The notes under the pieces were generated by a model. The model saw nothing but the letters and a program-made list of their open reading frames with translations. It was not told the origin of the DNA and did no database searches. From positions 1 to 53,417 of the forward strand of contig JAGWTS010000003.1 of assembly GCA_028868875.1 (NCBI GenBank): a stretch of 53,417 bases of DNA, given 5' to 3'. Source of the DNA: Burkholderiales bacterium (lineage in GTDB: Bacteria; Pseudomonadota; Gammaproteobacteria; Burkholderiales; Burkholderiaceae_C). The position numbers and the translations under genes were made by a program. Below are positions 1 through 12,051 of the stretch, piece by piece; within the stretch, counting starts at the first letter, position 1; every line of letters begins with the position of its first letter.

Positions 1-470
1 TCGCAGTTGTCGCCGTACTGGTCCTTGGCGCCGCACTTGGGGCATTCGCCCTTGATGAAGCGGTCGGGCAGGAACATGCCCTTGTCGGGGTCGAAGAACT
101 GCTCGATCGTGCGCACCTCGATCAGCTCGTTCTTGCGCAGGGCGAGGTAGATGCTGCGCGCCAGCTCGTGGTTCTCGGGGCCGTCGGTCGAATGCCAGTT
201 GTCGAAGCCGATGTGGAAGCCGTCCAGATACGGCTTGCGCCCGGCGGCGATGCCGGCGACGAACTGCTGCGGTGTGATTCCGGCCTTCTCGGCCGCGATC
301 ATGATCGGCGCCCCATGGGCGTCGTCGGCGCAGACGAAATGCACCTCGGCGCCCTGCATGCGCTGGAAGCGCACCCAGATGTCGGCCTGGATGTACTCCA
401 TCACGTGGCCGATGTGGAACGGGCCGTTGGCGTAAGGCAGCGCGGTGGTGACGAAAAGCTTGCGGGTCAT
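1..470 (-). CDS. metG: Methionyl-tRNA synthetase, N-terminal part (cut by window edge)
   Basis: Charges tRNA-Met and initiator tRNA with methionine in the cytoplasm. About 156 N-terminal residues are in the window and the rest lies left of base 1. Visible: start [16 protein letters not shown], the class I HIGH motif (FHIGH) in the first 20 residues, and near the window edge the first half of the zinc-knuckle insert (CPKCG then a further Cys), as in MetG1-type enzymes. The KMSKS loop and anticodon-binding domain are outside. The gene is divergent from mrp. No Shine-Dalgarno precedes the ATG; TAGAAT lies 8 nt upstream, so the transcript may be leaderless. Family assignment is secure. Confidence 0.95.
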   Translation of the reverse strand, partial: MTRKLFVTTALPYANGPFHIGHVMEYIQADIWVRFQRMQGAEVHFVCADDAHGAPIMIAAEKAGITPQQFVAGIAAGRKPYLDGFHIGFDNWHSTDGPENHELARSIYLALRKNELIEVRTIEQFFDPDKGMFLPDRFIKGECPKCGAKDQYGDNC

Positions 471-478
471 GGCGCGCG

Positions 479-484
479 ATTCTA
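479..484 (-). promoter_or_regulatory. -10-like hexamer abutting metG start
   Basis: TAGAAT (5 of 6 to TATAAT) ends 8 nt before the metG ATG and no Shine-Dalgarno is present. A transcript from it would begin at or next to the start codon. No convincing -35 box is visible. It belongs to a recurrent pattern in this window (see findings). Confidence 0.4.
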
Positions 485-587
485 GGCGGCGCCTCCCTCG
501 GCGCAGCGCCGTCGGGGGCGCTGCGGCCGGCTGCGGCGAAACCGGGCGCGCCCGGCTAGACTCGCTGCGACAGAACCCGAGGATGCC

Positions 588-1682
588 ATGCCCGCCGTCA
601 CCGAATCCGCTCTCCAGGCCGCGCTGAAAACCGTCGTCGACCCGAACACCGGCAGCGATTTCGTCTCCACCCGCCAGTTGAAGAACCTGCGCATCGACGG
701 CGGCGACGTCTCGTTCGACGTCGAGATCGGCTACCCCGGCGCGAGCCAGATGCCGGCGCTGCGCCGCGCCTTGATCGATGCCGCGCGCCGCGTCGAAGGT
801 GTCGCCAACGTCAGCGTCAACCTCACCAGCCGCATCGTCTCGCACGCGGTGCAGCGCGGCGTGCAGTTGCTGCCCAAGGTAAAGAACATCATCGCCGTGG
901 CCTCGGGCAAGGGCGGGGTGGGCAAGAGCACGACCAGCGTCAACCTCGCGCTCGCGCTCGCGGCCGAAGGCGCCAGCGTCGGCCTCCTCGACGCCGACAT
1001 CTACGGCCCGAGCCAGCCGACGATGATGGGCATCGAAGGCCGCCCCGAAAGCACCGACGGCCAGACCATGGAGCCGATGGAGAACCACGGCGTGCAGGTC
1101 ATGTCGATCGGCTTTCTCGTCGACGCCGACCAGGCCATGATCTGGCGCGGCCCGATGGCGACCCAGGCGCTCGAGCAGTTGCTGCGCCAGACCAACTGGC
1201 GCGAGCTCGATTACCTCATCGTCGACATGCCGCCCGGCACCGGCGACATCGCCCTGACACTCAGCCAGCGCGTGCCGCTCACCGGCGCCGTGATCGTGAC
1301 GACGCCCCAGGACATCGCCCTGCTCGACGCCAAGAAGGGCCTCAAGATGTTCGAGAAGGTGGGCGTGCCCATCCTCGGCCTCGTCGAGAACATGGCCGTG
1401 CATGTCTGCTCGAACTGCGGCCATGCCGAGCACATCTTCGGCGACGGCGGCGGCAAGCGCATGGCGGCCGAATACGGCGTCGACTACCTCGGCGCCTTGC
1501 CGCTGGCGATGTCGATCCGCGTCCAGGCCGACAGCGGCACCCCCACGGTCGTGGCCGAGCCCGAAGGCGAACTCGCGGTGATCTACAAGACCGTGGCGCG
1601 CGCGATCGCGGTCAAGATCGCGCAGAAGGCCAAGGATTTCTCGGCCAAGTTCCCGACCATCACGGTCTCGAAGACGACCTGA
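588..1682 (+). CDS. apbC: Iron-sulfur cluster carrier protein Mrp/ApbC
   Basis: P-loop ATPase that carries and donates [4Fe-4S] clusters to apoproteins in the cytosol. The protein has 364 residues, normal for the family. An N-terminal DUF59/MIP18-like domain (about 1-90) is followed by the Mrp/NBP35 ATPase with the deviant Walker [10 protein letters not shown], the switch DADIYGPS and the PPGTGD motif. The cluster-binding CxxC (CSNC) is present. The start is supported by GAGG five bases upstream, with TAGACT further upstream as a possible -10. Its last 23 bases overlap the convergent MFS gene. Nearby iron-sulfur enzymes (formate dehydrogenase) are possible clients, but that link is only positional. 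Confidence 0.95.
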   Translation: MPAVTESALQAALKTVVDPNTGSDFVSTRQLKNLRIDGGDVSFDVEIGYPGASQMPALRRALIDAARRVEGVANVSVNLTSRIVSHAVQRGVQLLPKVKNIIAVASGKGGVGKSTTSVNLALALAAEGASVGLLDADIYGPSQPTMMGIEGRPESTDGQTMEPMENHGVQVMSIGFLVDADQAMIWRGPMATQALEQLLRQTNWRELDYLIVDMPPGTGDIALTLSQRVPLTGAVIVTTPQDIALLDAKKGLKMFEKVGVPILGLVENMAVHVCSNCGHAEHIFGDGGGKRMAAEYGVDYLGALPLAMSIRVQADSGTPTVVAEPEGELAVIYKTVARAIAVKIAQKAKDFSAKFPTITVSKTT

Positions 1683-2904
1683 AGGCCGGCACCCCCGGCG
1701 TGGTCGCGAGCCAGCGCGTGATCGCCGCCACGAGGCCCAGCCCGGCGAGCGAGCAGGCGCCGGTCGCGACCCAGGTCCATTGCCAGCTGCCGCTGGCGCT
1801 CGCGACCCAGGCCACCAGCGGCGGGCCGCCGAACTGGCCGCAGGCCGAGCATTGCTGGACCCAGCCGATGGTGGTCGACAGGGTCTCCTCACCGGGCGCG
1901 GCGCGCACCGCGAGCGAGAACAGCGTCGTCGGGATCAGGCCGCCGATGGCCGAGAACCCGAGCACCGCGACGTAGCGCGCCCAGGCGGGCAGCCCCGGGT
2001 CGCCGGCGAAGGCGGCGGCGCTCGCCAGCGCCATCGCGACGAAGCCGATGGTCAGCAGCCGTTGCGGCCGGTGGCCCCGGTGCAGCAGGCGCCCGGCGCC
2101 GACGTTGCCGACGATGTTGGCCGCGGCCGCGAGCGCGGTGAGCGGGCCGCTGAGCGCGGCCGGCACCCCGGCGCGCTGGTAGATCGACGGCAGGAAGCCG
2201 ATCACGGCCAGCCACTGGCCCGCGTAGACCGCGAAGCACAGCGCGACGAGCCAGGGCGCCGGCACCGAGACCGTGCGCCGCAGGCGCTCGAACCAGGGCG
2301 CGGGGGCGGCGCCGCGTGCCAGCGGCGGCAGGGCGCGCGCGAGCCACAGCGCCATCGCGAAGGAGCAGGCGGCGAGCAGCCACCACCAGGAGCGCCAGCC
2401 GAACGCGCCGATCCAGGCCGGGCCCGCGAGCAGGGCGAGCGCGGTGGCCAGCGGCATGTAGGCGCCCCAGAGCCCGAGCACGCGGTTGACGTGCAGCGGA
2501 TCGACGAGGCGCCGCACCAGGCCCGGCGCCGGCAGCACCACGAGCAGGAAGCCGAAGCCTTCGCAGGCGCGCAGGATCATCAGCGCCGCCGCGGAGGTCG
2601 CGAAGCCGCCTGCCGTGCTGGCGGTGCCCAGCAGCACCAGCCCCAGCACCATGCTGCGCCCGGGCCCGAGCCCGTCGGCGACGGCGCCGAAGGCCAGCCC
2701 CGCGCTCATGCCGGCGAGCTGGACCAGCGAGAGCAGGAACCCGGCCTGCACGAGCGAGATGTGCAGCGCGTCGCGCAGCGCCGGGATCGCGGGGGCGAGC
2801 TTGCCCACGTGGAGTGCGGCGGCGACGCCGGCGAGGATGACCACCAGCGCGGGATCGATACGCGGGTGGGGTTCGCCTCGAGGGGCGTCGGGGTTTGGGC
2901 TCAT
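1660..2904 (-). CDS. MFS transporter (CynX/NimT-like)
   Basis: Integral membrane permease of the major facilitator superfamily with 414 residues and about 12 hydrophobic segments in two halves. The inter-domain loop ([12 protein letters not shown]) falls in the middle, near residue 195. The first cytoplasmic loop ([17 protein letters not shown]) matches the MFS GxxxDRxGRR signature in degenerate form. The substrate is unknown; proteins of this type are annotated as CynX/NimT or drug/metabolite exporters. The gene is convergent with apbC and overlaps its 3' end by 23 bp. The formate dehydrogenase operon starts divergently about 110 bp upstream, so a role in formate or cyanate traffic is possible but unproven. 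Confidence 0.85.
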   Translation of the reverse strand: MSPNPDAPRGEPHPRIDPALVVILAGVAAALHVGKLAPAIPALRDALHISLVQAGFLLSLVQLAGMSAGLAFGAVADGLGPGRSMVLGLVLLGTASTAGGFATSAAALMILRACEGFGFLLVVLPAPGLVRRLVDPLHVNRVLGLWGAYMPLATALALLAGPAWIGAFGWRSWWWLLAACSFAMALWLARALPPLARGAAPAPWFERLRRTVSVPAPWLVALCFAVYAGQWLAVIGFLPSIYQRAGVPAALSGPLTALAAAANIVGNVGAGRLLHRGHRPQRLLTIGFVAMALASAAAFAGDPGLPAWARYVAVLGFSAIGGLIPTTLFSLAVRAAPGEETLSTTIGWVQQCSACGQFGGPPLVAWVASASGSWQWTWVATGACSLAGLGLVAAITRWLATTPGVPAFRSSSRP

Positions 2905-3018
2905 CGGCGCGCAGTGTGCCCGCGTTTGCGTCGCGGCTCGGCCACCAAAACGGCAAAGGGGTCGAATCCACCCACTTCATGGACGGAGTTAACCTCCAGC
3001 ATCCAGCCGCCGATTCCG

Positions 3019-4726
<1,708 letters not shown>

Positions 4727-4734
<8 letters not shown>

Positions 4735-7507
4735 AATCCGCTTCCGGCTCGACGGCCGCGAGTTGTCGGCGCAGCCGGGCGAGACGATCATCGAGGTCGC
4801 CGACCGCGAAGGCGTCGAGATTCCGCGCCTGTGCTACCGCCCGGGGCTGGACGCGGTGGGCAACTGCCGCGCCTGCATGGTCGAGGTCCAGGGCGAGCGC
4901 ACGCTGGCTGCCGCCTGCTGCCGTGCCCCGCAGCCTGGCATGGACGTGCAAAGCGCGAGCCCGCGCGCGCGCCTGGCGCAGAAGATGGTGCTCGAACTGC
5001 TGCAGGCCGACCTGCCGGCAGCGCCGCTCAAGCGCGACGACGAGGTCGCCCATTGGGCACGGCGCCTGGGCGTGGGCCCGGCGCGCTTCGGCGCCCGCCA
5101 CCAGCCCGCGCCCGACCTGAGCCACGCCGCGATCGCGGTCAACCTCGAAGCCTGCATCCAGTGCACGCGCTGCCTGCGCGCCTGCCGCGACGCCCAGGTC
5201 AACGACGTGATCGGCCTCGCATTCCGCGGCCCCGAGGCGCGCATCGTCTTCGACATGGACGACCCGATGGGTGCGTCCACCTGTGTGGCCTGCGGCGAAT
5301 GCGTCCAGGCCTGCCCGACCGGCGCGCTCGCGCCCGCCCACGGCGTGGCGCTGGTCGAGCCCGACCGCAGCGTCGATTCGCTTTGCCCGTATTGCGGCGT
5401 CGGCTGCCAGCTCAGCTATCACGTCAAGGACGAGGCCATCGCCAGCGTCGACGGCCGCGACGGCCCCGCCAACCACGGCCGCCTCTGCGTCAAGGGGCGC
5501 TACGGCTACGACTACGTGCGCCACGCCCAGCGCCTGACGGTGCCGCTGATCCGCCGCGAAGGGGTCCCCAAGCGCCCCGACCAGATGCCGGCCGACCCGA
5601 TGTCGGCCTTCCGCGAAGCGAGCTGGGAGGAGGCGCTGGCGCTCGCCGGCGGCAGCCTCGCCAGGCTGCGCGACGAGCACGGCCCGGGGGCGCTGGCCGG
5701 CTTCGGCTCGGCCAAGGGCAGCAACGAGGAGGCCTATCTGTTCCAGAAGCTGGTGCGGCTGGGCTTCGGCAGCAACAACGTCGACCACTGCACCCGGCTC
5801 TGCCACGCCTCGAGCGTGGCCGCGCTGCTCGAAGGCATCGGCTCGGGTGCGGTCAGCAACCCGGTGCTGGACGTGCTGAAGGCCGAGGTCGTGATCGTCA
5901 TCGGCGCGAACCCGAGCGTGAACCACCCGGTGGCCGCGAGCTGGATCAAGAACGCGGTGCGCGCCGGCACAAAGCTGATCGTGATGGACCCGCGCGGCAG
6001 CGAACTCGCGCGCCTGGCGCACCGCCACCTGCGCTTCAAGCCCGACGCCGACGTCGCCCTGCTCAACGCGATGATGCACGTCATCGTCGAGGAAGGGCTG
6101 GTCGATGCCGCCTTCATCGCCGAGCGCACGCTGGGCTACGAGGAGTTCGAGCGCAACCTGCGCGCCTATTCGCCGCAGGCGATGGCGCCGATCTGCGGCA
6201 TCGAGGCCGACGCGATCCGCGAAGTGGCGCGGCTGTATGCCAAGAGCCGCGGCTCGATGATCCTCTGGGGCATGGGCGTGAGCCAGCATGTGCACGGCAC
6301 CGACAACGCGCGCTGCCTGATCGCGCTGGCGCTGATGACGGGCCAGATCGGCCGCCCCGGCACCGGTCTGCACCCCTTGCGCGGCCAGAACAACGTCCAG
6401 GGCGCGTCGGATGCGGGGCTGATCCCGATGATGTACCCCGACTACATGCGCGTGGACGACCCCGGGGCGCGGCGCCGCTTCGCCGCGGCCTGGGGCGTGC
6501 CCGAGTCGCGGCTGGACTCCCGCCCCGGCCTGACCGTGGTCGAGGTGCTGCACGCCATCGACAAGGGCAGCTTGCGCGGCATGTACATCATGGGCGAGAA
6601 CCCGGCGATGAGCGACCCCGACGCCAACCACGCGCGCTCGGCGCTGGCGGCGCTCGAGATGCTGGTCGTGCAGGACCTGTTCCTGACCGAGACCGCGGCG
6701 CTGGCCGATGTCGTGCTGCCGGCCTCGGCCTTCAGCGAGAAGGTCGGCAGCTTCACCAACACCGACCGCACGGTGCAGCTCGGGCGCCAGGTGCTGGCGC
6801 CGCCGGGGCAGGCGCGCCAGGACCTGCGGATCCTGATCGACATGGCCGCGCGCCTGGGCCTGGACTGGTCGCATTACGGCCAGGGCGACGCCGCGGTGGG
6901 CGCCGTCTTCGACGAGATGCGCCACACCATGCCGAGCATCGCCGGCATCACCTGGCAGCGCCTGCAGGCCGAAGGCGCGGTGACCTACCCTTGCGAGAAG
7001 GAAGGCGACGCGGGCGAGCCGGTGGTCTTCGTCGAAAACTTCCCGACGCCGACCGGCCGCGCCCGCTTCGTGCCGGCCGGCATCGTCCGCGCCGACGAAC
7101 AACCCGACGACGAGTACCCGCTCGTGCTCATCACCGGGCGCCAGCTCGAGCACTGGCACACCGGCTCGATGACGCGGCGCTCGGCCGCGCTCGACGCGAT
7201 CGAGCCCGACCCCGTGGCCTTGATCCACCCGCTGGACCTCGCCGCCGCCGGCATCGCCCCGGGCGCGACCGTGACCCTGGCCTCGCGCCGCGGCCGGGTG
7301 AGCCTGTTCGCGCGCGCCGACGAAAGCTCGCCGCGCGGCAGCGTCTTCGTCGCCTTCTGCTGGTACGAGGCCGCGATCAACCGCTTGACGAATCCGGCGC
7401 TCGACCCGGTGGCGAAGATCCCCGAGTTCAAGTACTGCGCGGTGCGGCTCGAGCGCGGCGGGGAGGTGGGGCGGATCGGCTACGACGAGGAGGCCCTGGC
7501 AGGCTGA
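4727..7507 (+). CDS. fdhA: NAD-dependent formate dehydrogenase alpha (catalytic) subunit
   Basis: Oxidises formate to CO2 at a bis-MGD Mo or W centre and hands electrons to FdhB. It has 926 residues. An N-terminal [2Fe-2S] ferredoxin domain (C36, C47, C50, C64/65) precedes two [4Fe-4S] CxxCxxCxxxC motifs (C143-C153, C186-C196), and the molybdopterin domain has its own cluster (C220, C223, C227, C254). The active site is Cys359-His360 (LCHASS), so this is a cysteine rather than a selenocysteine enzyme. The C-terminal molydopterin-dinucleotide-binding domain ends in frame with no truncation. I see no NuoG-like HxxxCxxC cluster after the ferredoxin domain. The metal cannot be told from sequence; known FDH1 homologues use tungsten. 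The maturation genes mobA, fdhD and moeA lie within 7 kb. Confidence 0.95.
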
Positions 7508-7537
7508 AGCCGTCGGCCGGGTCGCCTGAGTCCGGCT

Positions 7538-8146
7538 CTATTCGCGGCCGGGTTGCGGCTGCAGTTGCTCCAGCTCCGCCGGCGTGTTCGCGTTGAAGAA
7601 GGCGCCGGGGTCGTCGAACTCCACCGTGACGCAGCGCCGGCCCGAAGTCCAGCTCTCGATCCGGCGTTGTCCGGCGTCGAGAAACGCGGCCAGTGCCGGC
7701 GCGAGAGAGCTTCGCAACAGCAGGAACACCGGCTGCTTGCGCAGCACGCCTTCTTCGCGCGTCGCCGCCATCGCGATCTCGGCCTCGCCCAGGGCCGCGG
7801 CGAGGCGGGCGACGAGATCGGCCGGGAAGTTCGGCGTGTCGCAGGGCACGCTGGCCAGGTAAGGGGTCGGGCAGTATTCGAGACCGGCGAGCAGCCCGGC
7901 GAGCGGCCCGGGGAAGCCGGCGCGAGAATCGGGCCGGACCTCGGCCCCGAGCGCGGCATAGGCCTCGAGATTGCGGTTGGCATTGACGATCAGGCCGGCA
8001 ACCTGCGGCCGCAGCCGCTCGATCGCATGCAGCGCCAGCGGCCGGCCGTGCAGCAGTTGCAAGCCCTTGTCGACGCCGCCCATGCGGCTCGCGCGTCCTC
8101 CGGCGAGGACGAGGCCGGTGATCGATTCGGGGGTCGGGCGCGTCAT
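7538..8146 (-). CDS. mobA: Molybdenum cofactor guanylyltransferase MobA
   Basis: Transfers GMP from GTP to molybdopterin to make the MGD form used by DMSO-reductase-family enzymes such as the adjacent formate dehydrogenase. It has 202 residues. The nucleotidyltransferase signature [16 protein letters not shown] lies near the N terminus and the metal-binding Asp is in VPCDTPNFP around residue 100. The frame is open further upstream, but this ATG gives the standard N terminus. It is convergent with fdhA (30 bp gap) and divergent from the nitroreductase gene. GACAAT ends 6 nt before the ATG without a Shine-Dalgarno, a leaderless-type arrangement. Confidence 0.93.
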   Translation of the reverse strand: MTRPTPESITGLVLAGGRASRMGGVDKGLQLLHGRPLALHAIERLRPQVAGLIVNANRNLEAYAALGAEVRPDSRAGFPGPLAGLLAGLEYCPTPYLASVPCDTPNFPADLVARLAAALGEAEIAMAATREEGVLRKQPVFLLLRSSLAPALAAFLDAGQRRIESWTSGRRCVTVEFDDPGAFFNANTPAELEQLQPQPGRE

Positions 8147-8224
8147 CGGCGGATTGTCGCGCGCGGGGCAAACCCTCGACCGCGCGCGGACCGCCGGCGG
8201 CGGCGCGCCGCTACAGTCGCACCG

Positions 8225-8851
8225 ATGAACCCCCTGGTCAGTCTTCTCTGCTCGCGCCAGTCGCTCGGCCCCAAGCACCTCGTCGACCCCGGCCCGGGCG
8301 ACGCCGAACTGGCGCAGATGGCCGAGGCCGCACTGCACGCACCGGACCACGGCGAGCTGATGCCGGTGCGCTTCGCCGTCGTGCGCGGTGCGGCGCGCGC
8401 CCGCCTCGCGGCCTTGTTCGCCCAGGCCGCGCGCGATGCCGGCAAGGACGAGGCGGGCGCCGCGCTCGATGCCGAGCGCGCGGCGCGCGCGCCGGTCACG
8501 CTGGCGGTCGTCGCCCGCGTCGACCGCGGCCACATGCTGGTGCCCGAACACGAGCAATGGGTCGCGGTCGGCGCCGCATTGGCCAACCTGATGAACGCGG
8601 CCCATGCGCTGGGCTTCGCGGGCAAGATGCTCTCGGGCGCCAAGGTGCGCAACGCGGCGATCCAGGCCGCCTTCTGCGGCCCCGGCGAGACCCTGGTCGG
8701 CTGGGTGGCGCTGGGCAGCGCGGCGCGCGCGCCGGGCCCGCGCCGCCCGAAATCCGGCGCGGCGACGGTGCTGGCCGAATGGAGCGGACGCGGCGCGCGC
8801 ATCCGCAGCGGTTCACGGCGCAGCGCGCAGGGTGGTCGGTCGAGCGTGTAA
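8225..8851 (+). CDS. Nitroreductase family FMN oxidoreductase (YdjA-like)
   Basis: Small FMN-dependent NAD(P)H oxidoreductase of the nitroreductase superfamily with 208 residues. The N-terminal [14 protein letters not shown] resembles the nitroreductase RRSxR segment. [12 protein letters not shown] and the [15 protein letters not shown] helix match YdjA-type proteins, and the C-terminal [11 protein letters not shown] strand is typical. The substrate is unknown; the family reduces nitro compounds, quinones or enones. It lies between mobA and fdhD and its stop is 11 bp before fdhD, so it may be co-transcribed with fdhD. TACAGT lies 7 nt before the ATG and no Shine-Dalgarno is present. A role in formate metabolism is not implied by the family. 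Confidence 0.85.
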   Translation: MNPLVSLLCSRQSLGPKHLVDPGPGDAELAQMAEAALHAPDHGELMPVRFAVVRGAARARLAALFAQAARDAGKDEAGAALDAERAARAPVTLAVVARVDRGHMLVPEHEQWVAVGAALANLMNAAHALGFAGKMLSGAKVRNAAIQAAFCGPGETLVGWVALGSAARAPGPRRPKSGAATVLAEWSGRGARIRSGSRRSAQGGRSSV

Positions 8852-8861
8852 CCTCGGCCTC

Positions 8862-9770
8862 ATGGCGTCAGAACCTCTGCATGACCCGTCGCCGCCCCTT
8901 GCCGTCGTGGCCGATGCGCCGCGCCTGAGCCACGCCGCCGGCGCCTTGCTGCGCGAGATCGGCATCGTCGACGAAAGCGGCGCGCGGCGCACGATCCACA
9001 TCCCCGAGGAGCGCGCGCTCACGATCTACGTCGACCGGCGCGAACTCGTCACCTTGATGACGCTCGGCGAACGCCCCGAACTGCTGGTGCTGGGCTACCT
9101 GCTGAACCAGCGCCTGGTCGAGCGGATCGGCGCGATCGAGGCCGTGCACGTGGACTGGGATGTCGGCGCCGCCGCGGTCGCCACGCGCGGCGGCGTCGCC
9201 GAGATGCAGGCCCGGACCGAGCGCCGCGTCGTCACCACGGGCTGCGGCCAGGGCACGGTCTTCGGCGACTCGATGGCGGCCATCGAGAACCTGCGCCTGC
9301 CCGACGCGCAGAGCGCTCGCATCCGCCAGTCCACCCTGCAGGCCATGATCGACACCATGCGCCAGCGTGACAGCATCCACCGCAAGGCGGGGTCGGTTCA
9401 CGGCTGCGCCCTGTTCCGCGCCGCCGAGTTGCTGGTGGCGGTGGAAGACGTGGGGCGCCACAACGCGATCGACACCATTGCCGGCTGGATGGCGCTGCAC
9501 GGCGTCGAAGGCGCCGACAAGCTGTTCTACACGACCGGGCGCCTGACGAGCGAGATGATCGTCAAGGCGGCCTTGATGGGGGTGCCGATCATCGTCAGCC
9601 GCAACGGCGTCACGGCGATGGGCCACGACCTGGCGCAGCGCCTGGGCATGACCCTGTTCGGGCGCGCCGCGAACCGGCGCTTCCTCTGCTACAGCGGATT
9701 CGAGCGCTTCGATTCCGAGCCCGGCGCCGCCTTGCCGGCCAGGGCGGCGCACCTGGGCCTGTTAACGTAA
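8862..9770 (+). CDS. fdhD: Formate dehydrogenase accessory sulfurtransferase FdhD
   Basis: Moves sulfur from a cysteine desulfurase onto the bis-MGD cofactor, a step needed for formate dehydrogenase activity. It has 302 residues. Conserved stretches seen: ERALTIYVDRRE, the cofactor/sulfur loop VTTGCGQGTVFG, VHGCALF, VEDVGRHNAIDT and TSEMIVKAALMGVP. The sulfur-carrying loop has one cysteine (C128) where the E. coli protein has a CxxC pair. The ATG at 8862 is chosen because homology begins here, although the frame is open upstream. Its position next to fdhBA, mobA and moeA fits its role. Confidence 0.94.
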   Translation: MASEPLHDPSPPLAVVADAPRLSHAAGALLREIGIVDESGARRTIHIPEERALTIYVDRRELVTLMTLGERPELLVLGYLLNQRLVERIGAIEAVHVDWDVGAAAVATRGGVAEMQARTERRVVTTGCGQGTVFGDSMAAIENLRLPDAQSARIRQSTLQAMIDTMRQRDSIHRKAGSVHGCALFRAAELLVAVEDVGRHNAIDTIAGWMALHGVEGADKLFYTTGRLTSEMIVKAALMGVPIIVSRNGVTAMGHDLAQRLGMTLFGRAANRRFLCYSGFERFDSEPGAALPARAAHLGLLT

Positions 9771-9833
9771 CGGGCTTGTTCCCGCCGCGCCGTCAGGCTT
9801 CGGGAACGGGTGGCGCACTTCGAGGGAGAGAGC

Positions 9834-10535
9834 TTGTACTGCGTGAGTCTGAAGCGGGTCGACAAGACCTACCACCTCGACTCGGTCGACGTTCCTGCCC
9901 TCAGCGAAATCGACCTCGACATCCGGCCGAACTGCTTCACGGTCATCAGCGGGCCCTCGGGCAGCGGCAAGACCACCTTGCTGAACCTGATCGGCTGCAT
10001 CGACCGCGCCGACCGCGGCCAGGTCCTCGTCGCCGAGCAGGACGTGAACCGCATGTCCGACAAGGCCTTGTCGCGCTTCCGGGCGCGCCACCTGGGCTTC
10101 GTGTTCCAGAACTTCAACCTGCTGCCGGTGCTCTCGGCCTACGAGAACATCGAATACCCGCTGCTGCTCACCGGCGTCGCCGCGCCCGAGCGGCGGCGCC
10201 GCGTCGAGGCGCTGCTGGAAGCGGTGGGCCTGGCCGATCGCGCGCGCAACCGTCCGGGCCAGCTCTCCGGCGGCCAGCGCCAGCGCGTGGCGGTCGCGCG
10301 CGCGCTCGCGGGCGAGCCGGCCCTGGTGCTGGCCGACGAGCCCACGGCCAATCTCGACAGCCAGACGGGGGCCTCGATCATCGCGCTCATGCGGCGCATG
10401 CAGCGCGAGCGCGCGGTGGCCTTCGTGTTCTCGTCGCACGACCCCCAGGTGCAGGCCGAGGCCGACGACACGGTGTTCATCCGCGACGGCCGCATCACCC
10501 GCATCGAGCGCGTCGCGCCGGAGGCGGCGCCATGA
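9834..10535 (+). CDS. ABC transporter ATP-binding protein (MacB/LolD type)
   Basis: Cytoplasmic ATPase of an export-type ABC system. Walker A (GPSGSGKTT), Q-loop (FVFQNFNLLPVLSAYENIEYP, the MacB/LolD signature region), LSGGQRQRVAVARAL and Walker B (VLADEPTANLD) are all present, so it should be active. The start is uncertain. TTG 9834 has GAGGGAG at good spacing; GTG 9843 gives the more typical N terminus (MSLKRVDKTYH); GTG 9810 has no support. The stop overlaps the ATG of the permease gene (ATGA), so the pair is translationally coupled. No membrane-fusion protein or outer-membrane channel lies beside it. The substrate is unknown. Confidence 0.9.
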   Translation: MYCVSLKRVDKTYHLDSVDVPALSEIDLDIRPNCFTVISGPSGSGKTTLLNLIGCIDRADRGQVLVAEQDVNRMSDKALSRFRARHLGFVFQNFNLLPVLSAYENIEYPLLLTGVAAPERRRRVEALLEAVGLADRARNRPGQLSGGQRQRVAVARALAGEPALVLADEPTANLDSQTGASIIALMRRMQRERAVAFVFSSHDPQVQAEADDTVFIRDGRITRIERVAPEAAP

Positions 10536-11929
10536 ACACCTTGCTGATGGCCTTGCGCAATCTCGCGCGCAACCGGCGCCGTTCGGCGACGACGCTGCTG
10601 GCGATGGTGATCGGCCTGGCCGCGACCCTGGTCTTCGGCGGCTACCGCGCCAACATCGCCTACGGCATGGAGACCGGCTTCGTGCAGGGCAGCGGCCACC
10701 TGCAGATCCAGCGCCGGGGCTATTTCGTCGACGGCAGCGACAACCCCGGCGCCTACGGCATCGACGCGCCGCAGCGCATCATCGCCGCGCTGCATGCCGA
10801 CCCGGTGCTCGCGCCGCTGCTGCGCGTCGTCTCGCCGAGCCTGCAGCTCGGCGGCATCGCCGGCAATTTCGAGGCCGGAATCTCGCGCTCGGTGCTGGCG
10901 CTCGGGGTCGACGTGCCGAGCTACAACCGCATGCTGCAGTGGAACGACTACGGCCTCATCAGCTATGCGAAGCCGCTGGCGCTGCCCGAGGACCAGCCCG
11001 ACGCCGTCGTCGTCGGCGAAGGCGTGGCGCGCAAGCTCGGGCTGTGCGCCGCGCTCGGGCTCCAGGGCTGCGTCGCGCCCAGGGCCGCAGCCGGACCGGC
11101 TTCCGGCGCCGCCGCCATGCCGGCGGACATCGCCGCGCTTGCCGCCGGCGAGCAGCCGAAGACGCCTGCCGCGGCCGGCGGCAGCCACATCGAGCTCCTG
11201 GTCGCCGGTTCGCGTGGCGCCCCCAATGTCGCCGGGCTCGATGTCGTCAAGGCCAAGAACATGGGCATCAAGGCGCTCGACGATGTCTTCGTCGCGATGC
11301 ACCTCGCGCGGGCGCAAAAGCTCATCTACGGCGCGGCGCCGCCCAAGGTCACCGCGATCACGGTGCAGCTGAACCACACCGCCGAGCTGCCGGCGGCGCG
11401 CGCGCGCATCGAGCAGCTGCTGGCCGCGCGCTTCGGCGGCGAGGACCTGGCCGTGGTCGACTTCGCCCAGCTCAACCCGACCTACGGCCAGTCGCTGCAG
11501 TTCATGAATTCGATGTTCGGCTTCATCGCCGTGCTGATCGGGGCGATCGTGCTGTTCACGATCGGCAACACGATGAGCACGGCCGTCGTCGAGCGCACGG
11601 TCGAGATCGGCACCCTGCGCGCGATCGGCCTGGACCGCGGCGGGCTGCGCCGGCTCTTTCTCTGCGAAGGCTTGCTGCTCGGGCTGGGCGGTGCGGCGCT
11701 CGGGCTGCTCGTCGCCTGGGGCGTGGCCACGGCCATCAACCACAGCGGGCTCACCTGGACGCCGCCGGGTTACGCCTACGCCTACAAGATCCTCGTGCTG
11801 TTGTGGCAGGACCCGCGCCTGATCGTCGGCAGCGTCGTCGGCCTCGTGGCCGTGACGCTGGTCTCGGCCTGGTTCCCGGCGCACCGCGCGGCGCGGCTGA
11901 TGATCGTCGATGCCCTGCGGCATGTCTGA
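10532..11929 (+). CDS. ABC transporter permease (FtsX/MacB type)
   Basis: Membrane subunit partnering the preceding ATPase, with 465 residues. The topology is typical of MacB/LolC/FtsX: TM1 at about 14-34, a large periplasmic domain to about 325, then three membrane segments (FGFIAVLIGAIVLF, a middle one around LLGLGGAALGLLVAWG, and a last one before the C terminus). The cytoplasmic loop TVEIGTLRAIGLDRGGLRRLFLCEG is the FtsX-family coupling region. The C terminus PAHRAARLMIVDALRHV is characteristic. Such pairs move lipoproteins, peptides or antibiotics, or drive mechanical work across the envelope; nothing here fixes the substrate. The periplasmic part carries a low-complexity Ala/Pro stretch near residues 185-220. 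Confidence 0.9.
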   Translation: MNTLLMALRNLARNRRRSATTLLAMVIGLAATLVFGGYRANIAYGMETGFVQGSGHLQIQRRGYFVDGSDNPGAYGIDAPQRIIAALHADPVLAPLLRVVSPSLQLGGIAGNFEAGISRSVLALGVDVPSYNRMLQWNDYGLISYAKPLALPEDQPDAVVVGEGVARKLGLCAALGLQGCVAPRAAAGPASGAAAMPADIAALAAGEQPKTPAAAGGSHIELLVAGSRGAPNVAGLDVVKAKNMGIKALDDVFVAMHLARAQKLIYGAAPPKVTAITVQLNHTAELPAARARIEQLLAARFGGEDLAVVDFAQLNPTYGQSLQFMNSMFGFIAVLIGAIVLFTIGNTMSTAVVERTVEIGTLRAIGLDRGGLRRLFLCEGLLLGLGGAALGLLVAWGVATAINHSGLTWTPPGYAYAYKILVLLWQDPRLIVGSVVGLVAVTLVSAWFPAHRAARLMIVDALRHV

Positions 11930-12051
11930 GCGCCCCCAGGGCCGGAGCAGCGCCCAGCCCGCCGCACGTGGGGGGGCAAGCAAAGCGGCAAAGCCACATT
12001 TGCTCCAGGCCGGGGCGCGGCGGCAGCCGCTGCAGGGCCGGGGCGCCGCGC

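Noticed and set aside
1780-3018. A 413-codon upstream extension of the fdhB frame
   Set aside because: It is antisense to the MFS gene, rich in Arg/Gly/Gln as shadow frames are in GC-rich DNA, and has no homology to formate dehydrogenases.
5794-5806. Possible selenocysteine formate dehydrogenase
   Set aside because: The active-site codon is TGC (Cys), not TGA, so no SECIS element is expected.
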